Positions 57,193 to 64,000 of a stretch of 64,000 nt of DNA are shown here, piece after piece (position 1 is the stretch's first letter; each line of letters opens with the position of its first letter). A program made the translations under genes and the position numbers. The notes under the pieces are model-generated. The model saw only the letters and a program-made list of their open reading frames with translations, was not told where the DNA came from and searched no databases. Source of the DNA: Terrabacter sp. Root85 (GTDB lineage Bacteria > Actinomycetota > Actinomycetes > Actinomycetales > Dermatophilaceae); assembly GCF_001429185.1 (NCBI RefSeq), contig NZ_LMIW01000010.1, positions 62,001-126,000 on the forward strand, read 5' to 3'.

Positions 57193-58509
57193 ATGGACCT
57201 CGGTGCGAACGCCGATGGCGAGCTCCTCCAGCGCGCCCTCGAGGGCGAGCAGGTCTCCGAGCCCGGCATCCTCGAGCTCGTCGCGGTGCTGCACGCCGTG
57301 CAGGCCGTCGACCAGGCCGGCCTGGCGCCGCGGGCCGAGTTCGTCTCCGACCTGCGCGCCCGACTGCTGGCCGACGACGCCACCGCGGTCACTCCCCTCG
57401 TCCCCCTCGCACCCGCAGACCCGGTCGACGGCGACGAGGACGGACCCGCCCGAGCCGACGCCGCCGACGCCGCCGACGACGGTCCGCGCGACGGCGGCAC
57501 CGTGTCGATCCTCCGCGTGGCGGCGCGGCCGCTGAAGTTCATCGCCGCCGCGGCCGCCAGCATCCTCGTCATCGGCGGCGCCCTCGGCTTCGCGTCCCGC
57601 TCGGCCGTGCCCGGCGACGCGCTCTACGGCGTCAAGCAGCTGCTCGACCGGGCCGCCGTCCAGCTGGCGGGCTCCCGCTACGACGAGGGCCTGACCTACC
57701 TCGCCCAGGCGCAGGAGCACATCGCCGATGCCCGCGACCTCATCGACGGAGGCTCGCCGTCGACGCACGACCTCGACACGGCCTACGACGCCGCGACGGA
57801 CGCGACCGGCCGCGCCCAGACCATCCTCATGGAGGTCTACCGCACCGAGCACCGCGCTGACGCGCTGACCGAGCTGGCCGACTTCTACACCCGCGCCATC
57901 CCGCAGGTCGACGCGATGCGACCCCGGGTGCCCGCCGACTCGCTCGCGTCCTGGCAGCGTCTGCGGGACCTGCTCGGCGCGGGCCAGGTGGCGACCCTGA
58001 GGGAGCTGGCCGCCTGCGGCGTGTGCGGCGACCGAGCCACCCAGGCCCGACAGGCCCTGGCACGACTGCCCGGTGCGGTCCGGCCCAGCAGCCCGGTGAG
58101 CGGCACGTCCGCCCCGGGCACCGCGCCATCTCGACCCGGGGCCACAACGACCCCACGGCCCACCGGCTCGGCGCCGCGGCCCCCGGTGGTCACGGTGCCC
58201 GTCCCTGGCGGCGTGCCGGTGCCCGGCGTCTCCGTGCCCGGCGTCACCGTCACCGGCGGCGTCACCCTCCCCGGCGGCACGATCAACCTGCCCGGCGTCG
58301 GGGTCACGAGCTCGTCCGTCGCTGTCGGTGGCGGCGGAGTCACGCTCCCGGGTGCCACGGTCAGCCTGCCGGGGGTGGGCGTCACGTCCTCGACGATCAG
58401 GGTCGGCGGCGGTGGCGTCACGCTGCCCGGCGCGACGATCCCGCTGCCGTCGGTGACCCTCGGCGCCCCCACGGTGCCGGTGCCGCTACCGACGAAGATC
58501 CTGCCCTGA
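57193..58509 (+). CDS. rsbN: DUF5667 membrane protein, RsbN-like anti-sigma factor, with repeat-rich outer tail
   Basis: 438 residues. A cytoplasmic N-terminal domain of about 112 residues, one helix at about 113-135 (PLKFIAAAAASILVIGGALG), then the DUF5667 domain (SAVPGDALYGVKQLLDRAAV). The tail from 300 is Pro/Thr/Gly-rich with 26-residue tandem repeats from 356. In Streptomyces RsbN, the DUF5667-type protein next to bldN, holds BldN inactive; the same role is inferred. ATG 57193 has GGAGGAGGG 2 bases upstream. Confidence 0.72.
   Translation: MDLGANADGELLQRALEGEQVSEPGILELVAVLHAVQAVDQAGLAPRAEFVSDLRARLLADDATAVTPLVPLAPADPVDGDEDGPARADAADAADDGPRDGGTVSILRVAARPLKFIAAAAASILVIGGALGFASRSAVPGDALYGVKQLLDRAAVQLAGSRYDEGLTYLAQAQEHIADARDLIDGGSPSTHDLDTAYDAATDATGRAQTILMEVYRTEHRADALTELADFYTRAIPQVDAMRPRVPADSLASWQRLRDLLGAGQVATLRELAACGVCGDRATQARQALARLPGAVRPSSPVSGTSAPGTAPSRPGATTTPRPTGSAPRPPVVTVPVPGGVPVPGVSVPGVTVTGGVTLPGGTINLPGVGVTSSSVAVGGGGVTLPGATVSLPGVGVTSSTIRVGGGGVTLPGATIPLPSVTLGAPTVPVPLPTKILP
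58258..58470 (+). repeat. 26-residue tandem repeat in the RsbN-like tail
   Basis: Period 78 bases: GVTLPGGTINLPGVGVTSSS.. at residues 356-381, GVTLPGATVSLPGVGVTSST.. at 382-407, and a partial third from 408. Regular Gly, Pro and beta-branched residues suggest an extended or beta-rich outer stalk. Confidence 0.75.
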
Positions 58510-58571
58510 CCTGAACGCGTGTCGGTCTCCTCGCGGTTCCGTCGCGACCGGCGGTCACGGGCGGGCGCCGG

Positions 58572-60407
58572 TCAGAGGAAGACGGACTTGCGCTGCATGA
58601 GCAGGCTGTAGAGCGTCTGCTGGATCGTCTCGCGCACCTGGTCGGTGAGGTCGAAGACGAGCATGGGGTCGTCGGCGGCGTCGGGCCCGAAGCTCGTGGT
58701 CTCGATGGGCGGCCCGAACTCGATGAGCCACTTGCTCGGCAGCGGCACCATGCCGAGGGGGCCGAGCAGCGGGAACGTCGGCGTGATCGGGGCGTAGGGC
58801 AGCCCGAGCAGCCGGGCGACGGCGGGCATGTTGCCGAGGATCGGGTAGATCTCCTCGGCCCCCACGATCGACACCGGCACGATCGGCACGCCGGCGCGCA
58901 GCGCGGCCGAGACGAACCCACCGCGGCCGAAGCGCTGCAGCTTGTAGCGCTCGCTGAACGGCTTGCCGACACCCTTGAAGCCCTCGGGCCAGACGCCGAC
59001 GAGGGCGCCGCTGCTGAGGAGGCGCTCGGCGTCGGAGTTGGCCGCAAGGGTCGTGCCCGAGCGCCGGGCCATGGTGCCGATGAAGGGCATCTGGAAGACG
59101 AGGTCGGCGCCGAGCATCCGCAGGTGCCGGTTGCGTGGGTGCTCGTCGTAGACGGCCACCTGCGTCATGAGGGAGTCCATCGCGATGGTGCCGGAGTGGT
59201 TGCCGACGACGAGGGCTCCGCCGACGTCGGGGATGTTCTCGATGCCGCGCACCTCGACCCGGAACCACGAGCGGTAGAGCGGGCGCAGCAGCGGCAGGTG
59301 GACGTTGACGGTGTAGTCCTCGTCGAAGCCGAACTCGTCGACGACGTAGTCGCCCGTGAGCCGGCGCCGGAGGTAGGCAAGGGTCTCGGCGACCTGGCGC
59401 TCGACCTCCTCGGCGGGCACCCCGGCCGAGGTGGCGGCGGCGCGCAGCACGTTGACGGCGAGCTCCACGAGCTCGGCCGGGCCCGGGCGGGACTCCGAGC
59501 TGAGCTCGGCCCCGTCGAGCACCGCGCCGACGAGCTTCTCGGCCCGCGACTGCAGCCCCGACGTCAGCGCGTGCTCCCAGCCGCCTCCGTCTCCAGCGGG
59601 CGTATGCCGTGTCTCCGGCTCGGTCTCGGGGCGGACGCCGCGCTGGGCGACCTCCTCGACCGGCGGGACGGCACGCAGCCGGGCAGGCTCGCCCGCGCCC
59701 GCGCGACGGGGCGAACGCATCGACGCGCGGCTCGGCCTGGTCCGTGGCGGTGTCGGCTCGGCCGGAAGGGTGTCGGCGGGGTCCCCGGGCTCGGTGATGT
59801 CGGCGACCTCGAAGGCTTCGTCGGGCTCGGCGGACTCGAAGGCTTCGGCGGGTCCGGCGGCGTCACCCCCGTCGCTCGGGACCTCGTCGCGCGCGGACCG
59901 GCTCGACGGCGTCCGGACGGGGCGGGACTCGGGCTCGGTCGGGCCCTCGGTCACCGCTGCCTCGATGAGGTCGTCGGCGACGGTGTCGGCGCCCGCGCCG
60001 GTCGCGAGGCGTCGCGCGGCGCTCACCTCGACCGGCGCCGTGGGGATGAGGGGCGTCCCCGCGCGGCGCCGACGCTCGCCCGAGGCACGGGCCGCTCCGG
60101 CCGCGAAGGCTCCCCGGGCCGGGCGGCCCGAGGTCGCGACAGGCCTCTCGCTCGTGACCGTGGCCGGCTCGGCCTTCGTGGCCGGCGCGGTCCTCTTCGT
60201 CGTTTTCGGGGCCTTCGGGGTCTTAGGCGTCTTCGCCTTGGCCGGCTTCGCGGGCTTCGTCTTCGCCGACTTCGTCCCCGTCGGCTTCGTCCCCGTCGGC
60301 TTCTTCGGTGCGCCCGTCGTGGAGGTCGACGGCGCGGCCGTGGCCTTCGTCGTCTCAGCCGCGTCGGACGTCGTCGAGTCGGCGGCCTTGCTCGGGTCGG
60401 CGCTCAC
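58572..60407 (-). CDS. PlsC-type 1-acylglycerol-phosphate acyltransferase with long N-terminal extension
   Basis: 611 residues. The acyltransferase domain covers about 380-611; VVGNHSGTIAMDSLM is the HX4D site (His about 404), and VGVWPEGFKGVGKPFSERYK is the EGF-type motif III. Residues 1-300 are disordered; about 35-75 is a Lys/Thr/Pro/Ala tract (KPTGTKSAKTKPAKPAKAK-like), histone H1-like. Rv0502 is the mycobacterial counterpart in the same order. The GTG at 60407 shares GTGA with the epimerase stop. It converges on the RsbN-like gene. Confidence 0.83.
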   Translation of the reverse strand: MSADPSKAADSTTSDAAETTKATAAPSTSTTGAPKKPTGTKPTGTKSAKTKPAKPAKAKTPKTPKAPKTTKRTAPATKAEPATVTSERPVATSGRPARGAFAAGAARASGERRRRAGTPLIPTAPVEVSAARRLATGAGADTVADDLIEAAVTEGPTEPESRPVRTPSSRSARDEVPSDGGDAAGPAEAFESAEPDEAFEVADITEPGDPADTLPAEPTPPRTRPSRASMRSPRRAGAGEPARLRAVPPVEEVAQRGVRPETEPETRHTPAGDGGGWEHALTSGLQSRAEKLVGAVLDGAELSSESRPGPAELVELAVNVLRAAATSAGVPAEEVERQVAETLAYLRRRLTGDYVVDEFGFDEDYTVNVHLPLLRPLYRSWFRVEVRGIENIPDVGGALVVGNHSGTIAMDSLMTQVAVYDEHPRNRHLRMLGADLVFQMPFIGTMARRSGTTLAANSDAERLLSSGALVGVWPEGFKGVGKPFSERYKLQRFGRGGFVSAALRAGVPIVPVSIVGAEEIYPILGNMPAVARLLGLPYAPITPTFPLLGPLGMVPLPSKWLIEFGPPIETTSFGPDAADDPMLVFDLTDQVRETIQQTLYSLLMQRKSVFL

Positions 60408-61450
60408 GGCTGGATCCTGTCGAAGACGCGGGAGAGGGCTGCGGCGGTGCCACCGGCGGCGTCGCTGACGACCTCGCCGACACCTTCGACGCCGGGCACG
60501 GCGGGCCGCAGGTGACGCGCGTAGTCCTCGAAGGCCTCTCGCGTGGTGAAGTGCGGCTCGAACTCGAGGACGGAGCGCATCCGGGTCGTGTCGAGACCCC
60601 GGCCGAAGGCGAGGAAGGTCAGCTGGTCTGACGAGAAGTCGGCGAAGCCGCTGCGCTTGACGATGGTGCCGATGAGACCGGCGGCCGAGAGCGGCACCGG
60701 GACGACGGGGCGCCGCGCGATGGCGGTGCACTGCGTCACGGTGAGGAAACCGTCGCCGGCGACGTTGACGATCCCGGCGGGCGGTCCGGTGGTCGCGAGG
60801 ATCATGGCCGCCGTGGCGTCGTCCTCGTGGATGAACTGGAAGCGGGCGTCGTAGCCCAGTGGGATCGGCACGAGTGGCAGCGAGAAGTAGTCGGTGATGG
60901 CCGTGTGGATGCTCGGTCCCACGACGTTGGCCAGGCGCAGCATCGTGATCTCGACGTCGGGCCGGCGCCGCGAGAAGCCCCTGACGTAGCCCTCGACCTC
61001 CACGGAGTCCTTGCCGAATCCCGTGCGCGGCAGGGTCTTGGGGTTCATGTCCTCGCTGAACATCGCCGGGTCGCGGGGCGAGGAGCCGTAGACGGCAGCG
61101 GACGACTTCACGACGAGTCGCGAGACCGACTCGGACTTCTGGCACGCGGCGAGCAGCTGCATCGTGCCGATGACGTTGATCTCCTTCTGCGTCACCCGAC
61201 CGCCGGAGTCCTTGGGCGTCGCGATGACGTTCATGTGCACGACCGTGTCGACCTCGGCCTGCGCCATGATGCGCCCGATCATCGGGTTGCGGATGTCGGC
61301 GCGCACGAACTCGGCCCGGCCGATGGAGTGCTTGGGCGGCACGACGTCGACGCCGAGGATGCGCTCGATCGACGGATCCGTCGAGAGCCTTCGGGCGTAG
61401 AGGCCACCGAGGTAGCGGGACACCCCCGTGACCAGGACGACCTTGGCCAT
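60404..61450 (-). CDS. NAD-dependent epimerase/dehydratase (extended SDR)
   Basis: 348 residues. VVLVTGVSRYLGGLYARRLS has a variant glycine-rich nucleotide motif, and SSAAVYGSSPRDPAMFSED corresponds to the active-site Ser/Tyr area; the YxxxK motif is degenerate (FGKDSVEVEGY), so catalysis may be altered. Mycobacterial counterpart Rv0501 (GalE2). Substrate unknown. ATG 61450 has GGAGG 6 bases upstream. Cotranscribed with the acyltransferase, which hints at lipid or glycolipid metabolism. Confidence 0.83.
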   Translation of the reverse strand: MAKVVLVTGVSRYLGGLYARRLSTDPSIERILGVDVVPPKHSIGRAEFVRADIRNPMIGRIMAQAEVDTVVHMNVIATPKDSGGRVTQKEINVIGTMQLLAACQKSESVSRLVVKSSAAVYGSSPRDPAMFSEDMNPKTLPRTGFGKDSVEVEGYVRGFSRRRPDVEITMLRLANVVGPSIHTAITDYFSLPLVPIPLGYDARFQFIHEDDATAAMILATTGPPAGIVNVAGDGFLTVTQCTAIARRPVVPVPLSAAGLIGTIVKRSGFADFSSDQLTFLAFGRGLDTTRMRSVLEFEPHFTTREAFEDYARHLRPAVPGVEGVGEVVSDAAGGTAAALSRVFDRIQP

Positions 61451-61755
61451 CGGATCCTCCTGTCGTCGGTCGGTGCGGACGTCGTGCACGGGCGCTGCTC
61501 GATCGGGCTCGAGGATGGCGCGCGCTGCGGAGGAGTTCTCGCTCCCCCGCCCTCGCAGCCTACCGAGACCCTGCTCGATCCGTACCCGGGCGTGGCACCT
61601 GTTGGTCGGATGTGTCGAGGCTCTCCATCGGCGCTCCCGTCGGCCCTCGTCGAGGCTCGGTGTCCGACTGACCCCGGGAACGCGAACGACCCCCACCGGA
61701 GGTGAGGGTCGAGAGCGTGCGGGGCGATCCCGCCGGTATACCTGAGCTGGTCAGG
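61451..61755 (-). other. 305-base intergenic region between bS22 and the epimerase gene
   Basis: No gene-like frame with coding character. It holds two hairpins just after the bS22 stop (61740-61756 and 61687-61711) and a TAGGCT -10-like site at 61557-61562 on the minus strand, about 105 bases before the epimerase ATG, with no convincing -35. Confidence 0.45.
61687..61711 (-). terminator. Hairpin downstream of the bS22 gene
   Basis: CGACCC-c-CACC-GGA-GGTG-a-GGGTCG: 10 pairs, one mismatch, 3-base loop, 45 bases past the bS22 stop; TTC-rich DNA follows on the minus strand. A smaller 6-bp stem (61740-61756) overlaps the stop. Confidence 0.5.
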
Positions 61756-61854
61756 TCACTTCTTGTTGCGACGCTGGTGGCGCGTCTTGCGCAGCAGCTT
61801 GCGGTGCTTCTTCTTCGCCATCCGCTTGCGGCGCTTCTTGATGACAGAACCCAT
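61756..61854 (-). CDS. Small ribosomal protein bS22 (AURKAIP1/COX24-domain peptide)
   Basis: 32 residues, MGSVIKKRRKRMAKKKHRKL at the start, ending RNKK; about 60% Lys/Arg. It matches the tiny actinobacterial 30S protein bS22 (33 residues in mycobacteria, Rv0500B), which lies in rRNA near the decoding site. It falls below usual gene-finding length. Its order (BldC-like, bS22, epimerase, acyltransferase) is the same in mycobacteria. The promoter at 61960-61989 gives a leader of about 100 bases. Confidence 0.9.
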   Translation of the reverse strand: MGSVIKKRRKRMAKKKHRKLLRKTRHQRRNKK

Positions 61855-61959
61855 GTTTGTCCTTGTCGTGAGACGTGTCCTCGAACTGAGCTGGTGCCGA
61901 CCTGCGTCGACACCCCTCGGAGAAGGGTAGGTCGAACTTCACGAGCCGAACAGGCTCAC

Positions 61960-61989
61960 AGGGTAGCGCGTGCGGGCTCCCTAACCCAA
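61960..61989 (-). promoter_or_regulatory. Promoter of the bS22 gene
   Basis: Minus strand: -35 TTGGGT (61984-61989), 18-base spacer, -10 TACCCT (61960-61965). A second TACCCT lies at 61924-61929. Confidence 0.5.
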
Positions 61990-62020
61990 AAGCGCGTCGA
62001 CGCGCCCACCTGCGCCAACG

Positions 62021-62063
62021 CCGAGGGGGCGGCCGGACCGGGTGGTCGCGGCCGCCCCCTCGG
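62021..62063 (-). terminator. Strong hairpin terminator of the bldC-like gene
   Basis: CCGAGGGGGCGGCCG (62021-62035) pairs perfectly with CGGCCGCCCCCTCGG (62049-62063): 15 bp, 13-base loop, just past the stop at 62083. It lacks a T-run, as is usual for high-GC actinobacteria. Confidence 0.75.
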
Positions 62064-62082
62064 GTGCGTGGTGACGCTGCTG

Positions 62083-62283
62083 TCACGCGGTGTCGATGAA
62101 GGATGTCTGGAGGTACTTGTGCACCGCATCCTCCGGAACCCGGAAGGAGCGGCCGACGCGTACGGCCGGAAGGTCTCCGCCGTGGACGAGCCGGTAGACG
62201 GTCATCTTCGACACGCGCATGATCGAGGCGACCTCGGCGACGGTCAGAAACCGCACCTCGGCGAGCTGGCGCTCATTCGACAT
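62083..62283 (-). CDS. bldC: BldC-like helix-turn-helix regulator
   Basis: 66 residues. RFLTVAEVASIMRVSKMTVY is a MerR-type helix-turn-helix, followed by the wing RLVHGGDLPAVRVGRSFRVP. This is the excisionase/BldC family; in Streptomyces BldC binds DNA as head-to-tail filaments and times sporulation. In non-sporulating relatives the function is less clear. ATG 62283 gives the standard length; Rv0500A is the mycobacterial counterpart. Confidence 0.86.
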   Translation of the reverse strand: MSNERQLAEVRFLTVAEVASIMRVSKMTVYRLVHGGDLPAVRVGRSFRVPEDAVHKYLQTSFIDTA

Positions 62284-62435
62284 GTGTTACCCCGATCTTC
62301 GGTGGGTTTGCACCCGCGCGTCGACGGCTTCCCCTCCGGCGAAACTGCACGCAGGTGCAAGAAGCAACATTAGGGGCAGATGTGACTGGAGGGGAAGCGA
62401 ACGAGAGAACGAATCGATCACGCGCAACTCGACAC

Positions 62436-62464
62436 GCCGGTGAGATCACGTTGGATCTCCCGGC
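62436..62464 (-). terminator. Hairpin terminator of aspS
   Basis: GCCGG-t-GAGATC-acgttg-GATCTC-CCGGC: 11 pairs, one bulge, 6-base loop, 4 bases past the aspS stop (62468). Confidence 0.6.
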
Positions 62465-62467
62465 TCG

Positions 62468-63784
62468 TCATGGCTCCAGACGGTGCAGGTCACGCGGGAA
62501 GAGGGTGACCTCGCGGATGTTCTCGGCACCCGTCAGCCGCCCGACCCACCTTTCCAGACCGATGGCGAACCCGCCATGCGGAGGCATGCCGTGGGCGAAG
62601 GCGTCGAGGTAGCCGGCCAGGACCTCGGGGTCGGTCCCGGTGCGCTCCATCGCCGCGGCGTAGTCCGAGGGCCGGTGCAGGCGCTGCCCTCCGGTCGTCA
62701 GCTCGAGCCCGCGGAAGAGCAGGTCGAAGCTGTTGCTCCACCGCTCGTCGCCCGGCTGAGGGTGCGTGTAGAAGGGCCGCTTGCCCATCGGATAGCCCTC
62801 CACCGCAAGGAAGTCCGAGCCGTATGCCGTCTTGGCCCACTCGCTGAGCGCGCGTTCGTGCGCGGGGCTGAGGTCGGGCTCGTCCGGGTCGGCGCCGACC
62901 TTCGCGAGGGCGTCGCTGAAGTGGAGGACGGGGAACTGCTCCGGCACCTGCGGCAGCTCCACGCCCAGGAGCGCAGCGGCGTCGGCGGCATACTCCCGGA
63001 TGCCCTCGACCATGCCCGCGATCGCCTCGCGCAGGACGGCGAGCACGTCGTGGTGGTCACGGATGAAGCCCAGCTCGGCGTCGAGCGAGGTGTACTGCGC
63101 GAGGTGGCGCACCGTGTCGTGCGGCTCGGCCCGGAAGACCGGACCGACCTCGAAGACCCGCTCGAAGACCCCGACGAGCATCTGCTTGTAGAGCTGCGGG
63201 CTCTGCGCGAGGTAGGCCGTGCGTCCGAAGTAGTCGACGGTGAAGACGTTGGCCCCCGACTCGGTGGCCGTGCCGACGAGCTTCGGGGTCGCGATCTCGG
63301 TGAACTCGAGGCTTCCGAGCGCAGCGCGGAAGCCTCGCATCGACGCGCTCGCGAGCTGCCAGGCAGCCCGGTGGCGCGGGTGGCGCAGGGTCACCGCCGC
63401 GTGGTCGAGGTGCGTGGGCAGCCCGGCGCCGAAGGTCGGGCGCCACAGCTCGGTGGGTGGCGCGACCGCCGGCTCGGTGAGCGCGGTGATCACCGGTTCC
63501 ACGAGCTCGGCACCGCCGGGGGCCGACTCGTTGGCCGACACGGTGCCGGTCACCTCGACGACGGTCTCCTCGGGCAGACCCGAGAGCTGGTCGACGGTCT
63601 CGCGGTCCTTGACGACGACCTGGGCCAGGCCCGAGCGGTCGCGCAGCACGAGGAACGTGACGCTCGCGAGGACGCGGCGCCGGTGGATCCAGCCGGCGAG
63701 CGTGACCCGCTCGCCGGGTTCGACGGACGCGAGGTCCCGCGCGAGCACGCGCGGAGCAAGGGTCGTGGGTTGGGTTGGTTGCAT
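62468..63784 (-). CDS. aspS: Archaeal-type, probably non-discriminating, aspartyl-tRNA synthetase
   Basis: 438 residues, the size of archaeal AspRS; bacterial AspRS is about 590 and has an extra insertion domain. Anticodon domain GWIHRRRVLASVTFLVLRD; class II motif 2 FRAEPHDTVRHLAQYTSLD; motif 3 GGFAIGLERWVGRL. The residue after GWI is His34, where discriminating archaeal enzymes have Trp, and the later PK pair is absent; these are marks of enzymes that also charge tRNA-Asn (used with GatCAB). ATG 63784 has GGAGGTG 6 bases upstream, inside the T-box sequestrator. Confidence 0.9.
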   Translation of the reverse strand: MQPTQPTTLAPRVLARDLASVEPGERVTLAGWIHRRRVLASVTFLVLRDRSGLAQVVVKDRETVDQLSGLPEETVVEVTGTVSANESAPGGAELVEPVITALTEPAVAPPTELWRPTFGAGLPTHLDHAAVTLRHPRHRAAWQLASASMRGFRAALGSLEFTEIATPKLVGTATESGANVFTVDYFGRTAYLAQSPQLYKQMLVGVFERVFEVGPVFRAEPHDTVRHLAQYTSLDAELGFIRDHHDVLAVLREAIAGMVEGIREYAADAAALLGVELPQVPEQFPVLHFSDALAKVGADPDEPDLSPAHERALSEWAKTAYGSDFLAVEGYPMGKRPFYTHPQPGDERWSNSFDLLFRGLELTTGGQRLHRPSDYAAAMERTGTDPEVLAGYLDAFAHGMPPHGGFAIGLERWVGRLTGAENIREVTLFPRDLHRLEP

Positions 63785-63925
63785 TCCGTTCACCTCCAGA
63801 GGGTTGGTGCCCCGGAGGTGTGGGCGATGGGGAATGTCGCTGTGCCACCACACCTTCGCCGCCGCGGATCGCGGACGGCCTCTGGTCGTGCTCGGCTCAG
63901 GATCGTCAGGCCCGTCGTCGCCGTG
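63785..63925 (-). promoter_or_regulatory. Candidate translational T-box riboswitch of aspS
   Basis: Minus-strand RNA order: possible Stem I GACGG(g)CC/GGCCGUC (63909-63916 with 63874-63880) closing a loop with a GAC codon at 63905-63907; Stem III CCGCG-AUC-CGCGG (63862-63874); antisequestrator A1 GGUGUGG/CCACACC (63848-63854 with 63817-63823), 7-base bulge UGGCACA (63841-63847; consensus UGGNACC), A2 GCGA/UCGC (63837-63840 with 63824-63827). The competing helix CACCUCC (63814-63820) with GGAGGUG (63791-63797) hides the ribosome binding site. Stem I shares one base with Stem III and is least certain. Confidence 0.65.
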
Positions 63926-63930
63926 CGCCA

Positions 63931-63960
63931 AGGGTAGGCGCTCAGCCCGCCGCCCACCAA
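63931..63960 (-). promoter_or_regulatory. Promoter of aspS
   Basis: Minus strand: -35 TTGGTG (63955-63960), 18-base spacer, -10 TACCCT (63931-63936). The start near 63925 gives a 140-base leader that would hold the T-box. Confidence 0.5.
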
Positions 63961-64000
63961 CCCGATTGTCAGGCCACGCCCGGCGCCGGCGTCCTCCCGG

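Noticed and set aside
61560-61913. 117-codon open frame overlapping bS22
   Set aside because: It crosses the bS22 gene in another frame and the hairpins that follow; it lacks a ribosome binding site and coding-type third-base bias.
62822-62838. Similarity of ATGCCGTCTT to the Neisseria DNA uptake sequence
   Set aside because: Only this copy of the heptamer extends that way; the others continue CGTGTC, CGTCAC or CGCC, so the resemblance is chance.
63785-63855. Leader peptide or N-terminal extension of aspS (VWWHSDIPHRPHL...)
   Set aside because: The frame is open but unconserved in character, has no ribosome binding site, and the same bases are better explained by the T-box helices; the strong GGAGGTG belongs to ATG 63784.

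Overview
This 64 kb window is continuous chromosomal DNA from a high-GC actinobacterium. Codon use, frequent GTG starts, many leaderless promoters and gene order suggest Micrococcales, probably Intrasporangiaceae (Janibacter/Knoellia/Phycicoccus-like); the family is an inference. I see no phage, insertion sequence, CRISPR array, tRNA or rRNA. Gene order parallels two regions I know from memory: the Mycobacterium tuberculosis Rv0500A-Rv0562 stretch (bldC-like, bS22, epimerase, acyltransferase, hemACDB, hemL, cytochrome c maturation, menABCDEFG, menaquinone reductase) and the Streptomyces bldN-rex-hemACDB neighbourhood.

Layout. 1-7.8 kb: end of an MFS exporter, secreted sialidase-fold protein, fumarase, VOC protein, small MmcQ/YjbR protein, aldonolactone oxidase and a PLP deaminase/aldolase. 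7.9-25.2 kb: a polyprenyl diphosphate synthase gene behind a complete 14-gene NADH dehydrogenase (complex I) operon nuoABCDEFGHIJKLMN, minus strand, nearly every junction overlapping. 25.3-39.6 kb: menaquinone genes (menJ-like reductase, menG, menF, menD, menC, menB, menE, menA) interleaved with a BKACE enzyme, a NUDIX hydrolase, an alpha/beta hydrolase, an MFS protein and two small membrane proteins. 39.8-46.3 kb: flavoprotein oxidoreductase and a system II cytochrome c maturation operon (phosphatase, tlpA, ccdA, resB, ccsB, DUF4229). 46.5-55.5 kb: LysE exporter, two-domain ABM-like protein and a heme operon rex-hemA-hemC-cobA/hemD-hemB-marR-hemL. 55.6-61.5 kb: glutaredoxin, a BldN-type ECF sigma factor with an RsbN-like DUF5667 membrane protein, a long acyltransferase and an epimerase. 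61.7-64 kb: bS22, BldC-like regulator and an archaeal-type aspartyl-tRNA synthetase.

The theme is respiration: complex I, the menaquinone it reduces, the heme and cytochrome c maturation needed downstream, and the NADH/NAD+ sensor Rex. Three Rex-operator-like sites lie before rex, nuoA and the menJ-like gene, so one redox signal may control all three.

The strongest non-coding find is a candidate translational T-box riboswitch before the aspartyl-tRNA synthetase gene. Its bulge (UGGC) fits the G73 discriminator of tRNA-Asp and tRNA-Asn, and two mutually exclusive helices control the ribosome binding site. Other unexplained structure: a heptamer GGCATAC/GTATGCC present about 32 times, evenly on both strands; a mirror-image array of CACTCGAGTGAGCGC palindromes; a 17-residue in-frame tandem repeat inserted in MenD; and a perfect 10-bp inverted repeat at the lysE promoter.
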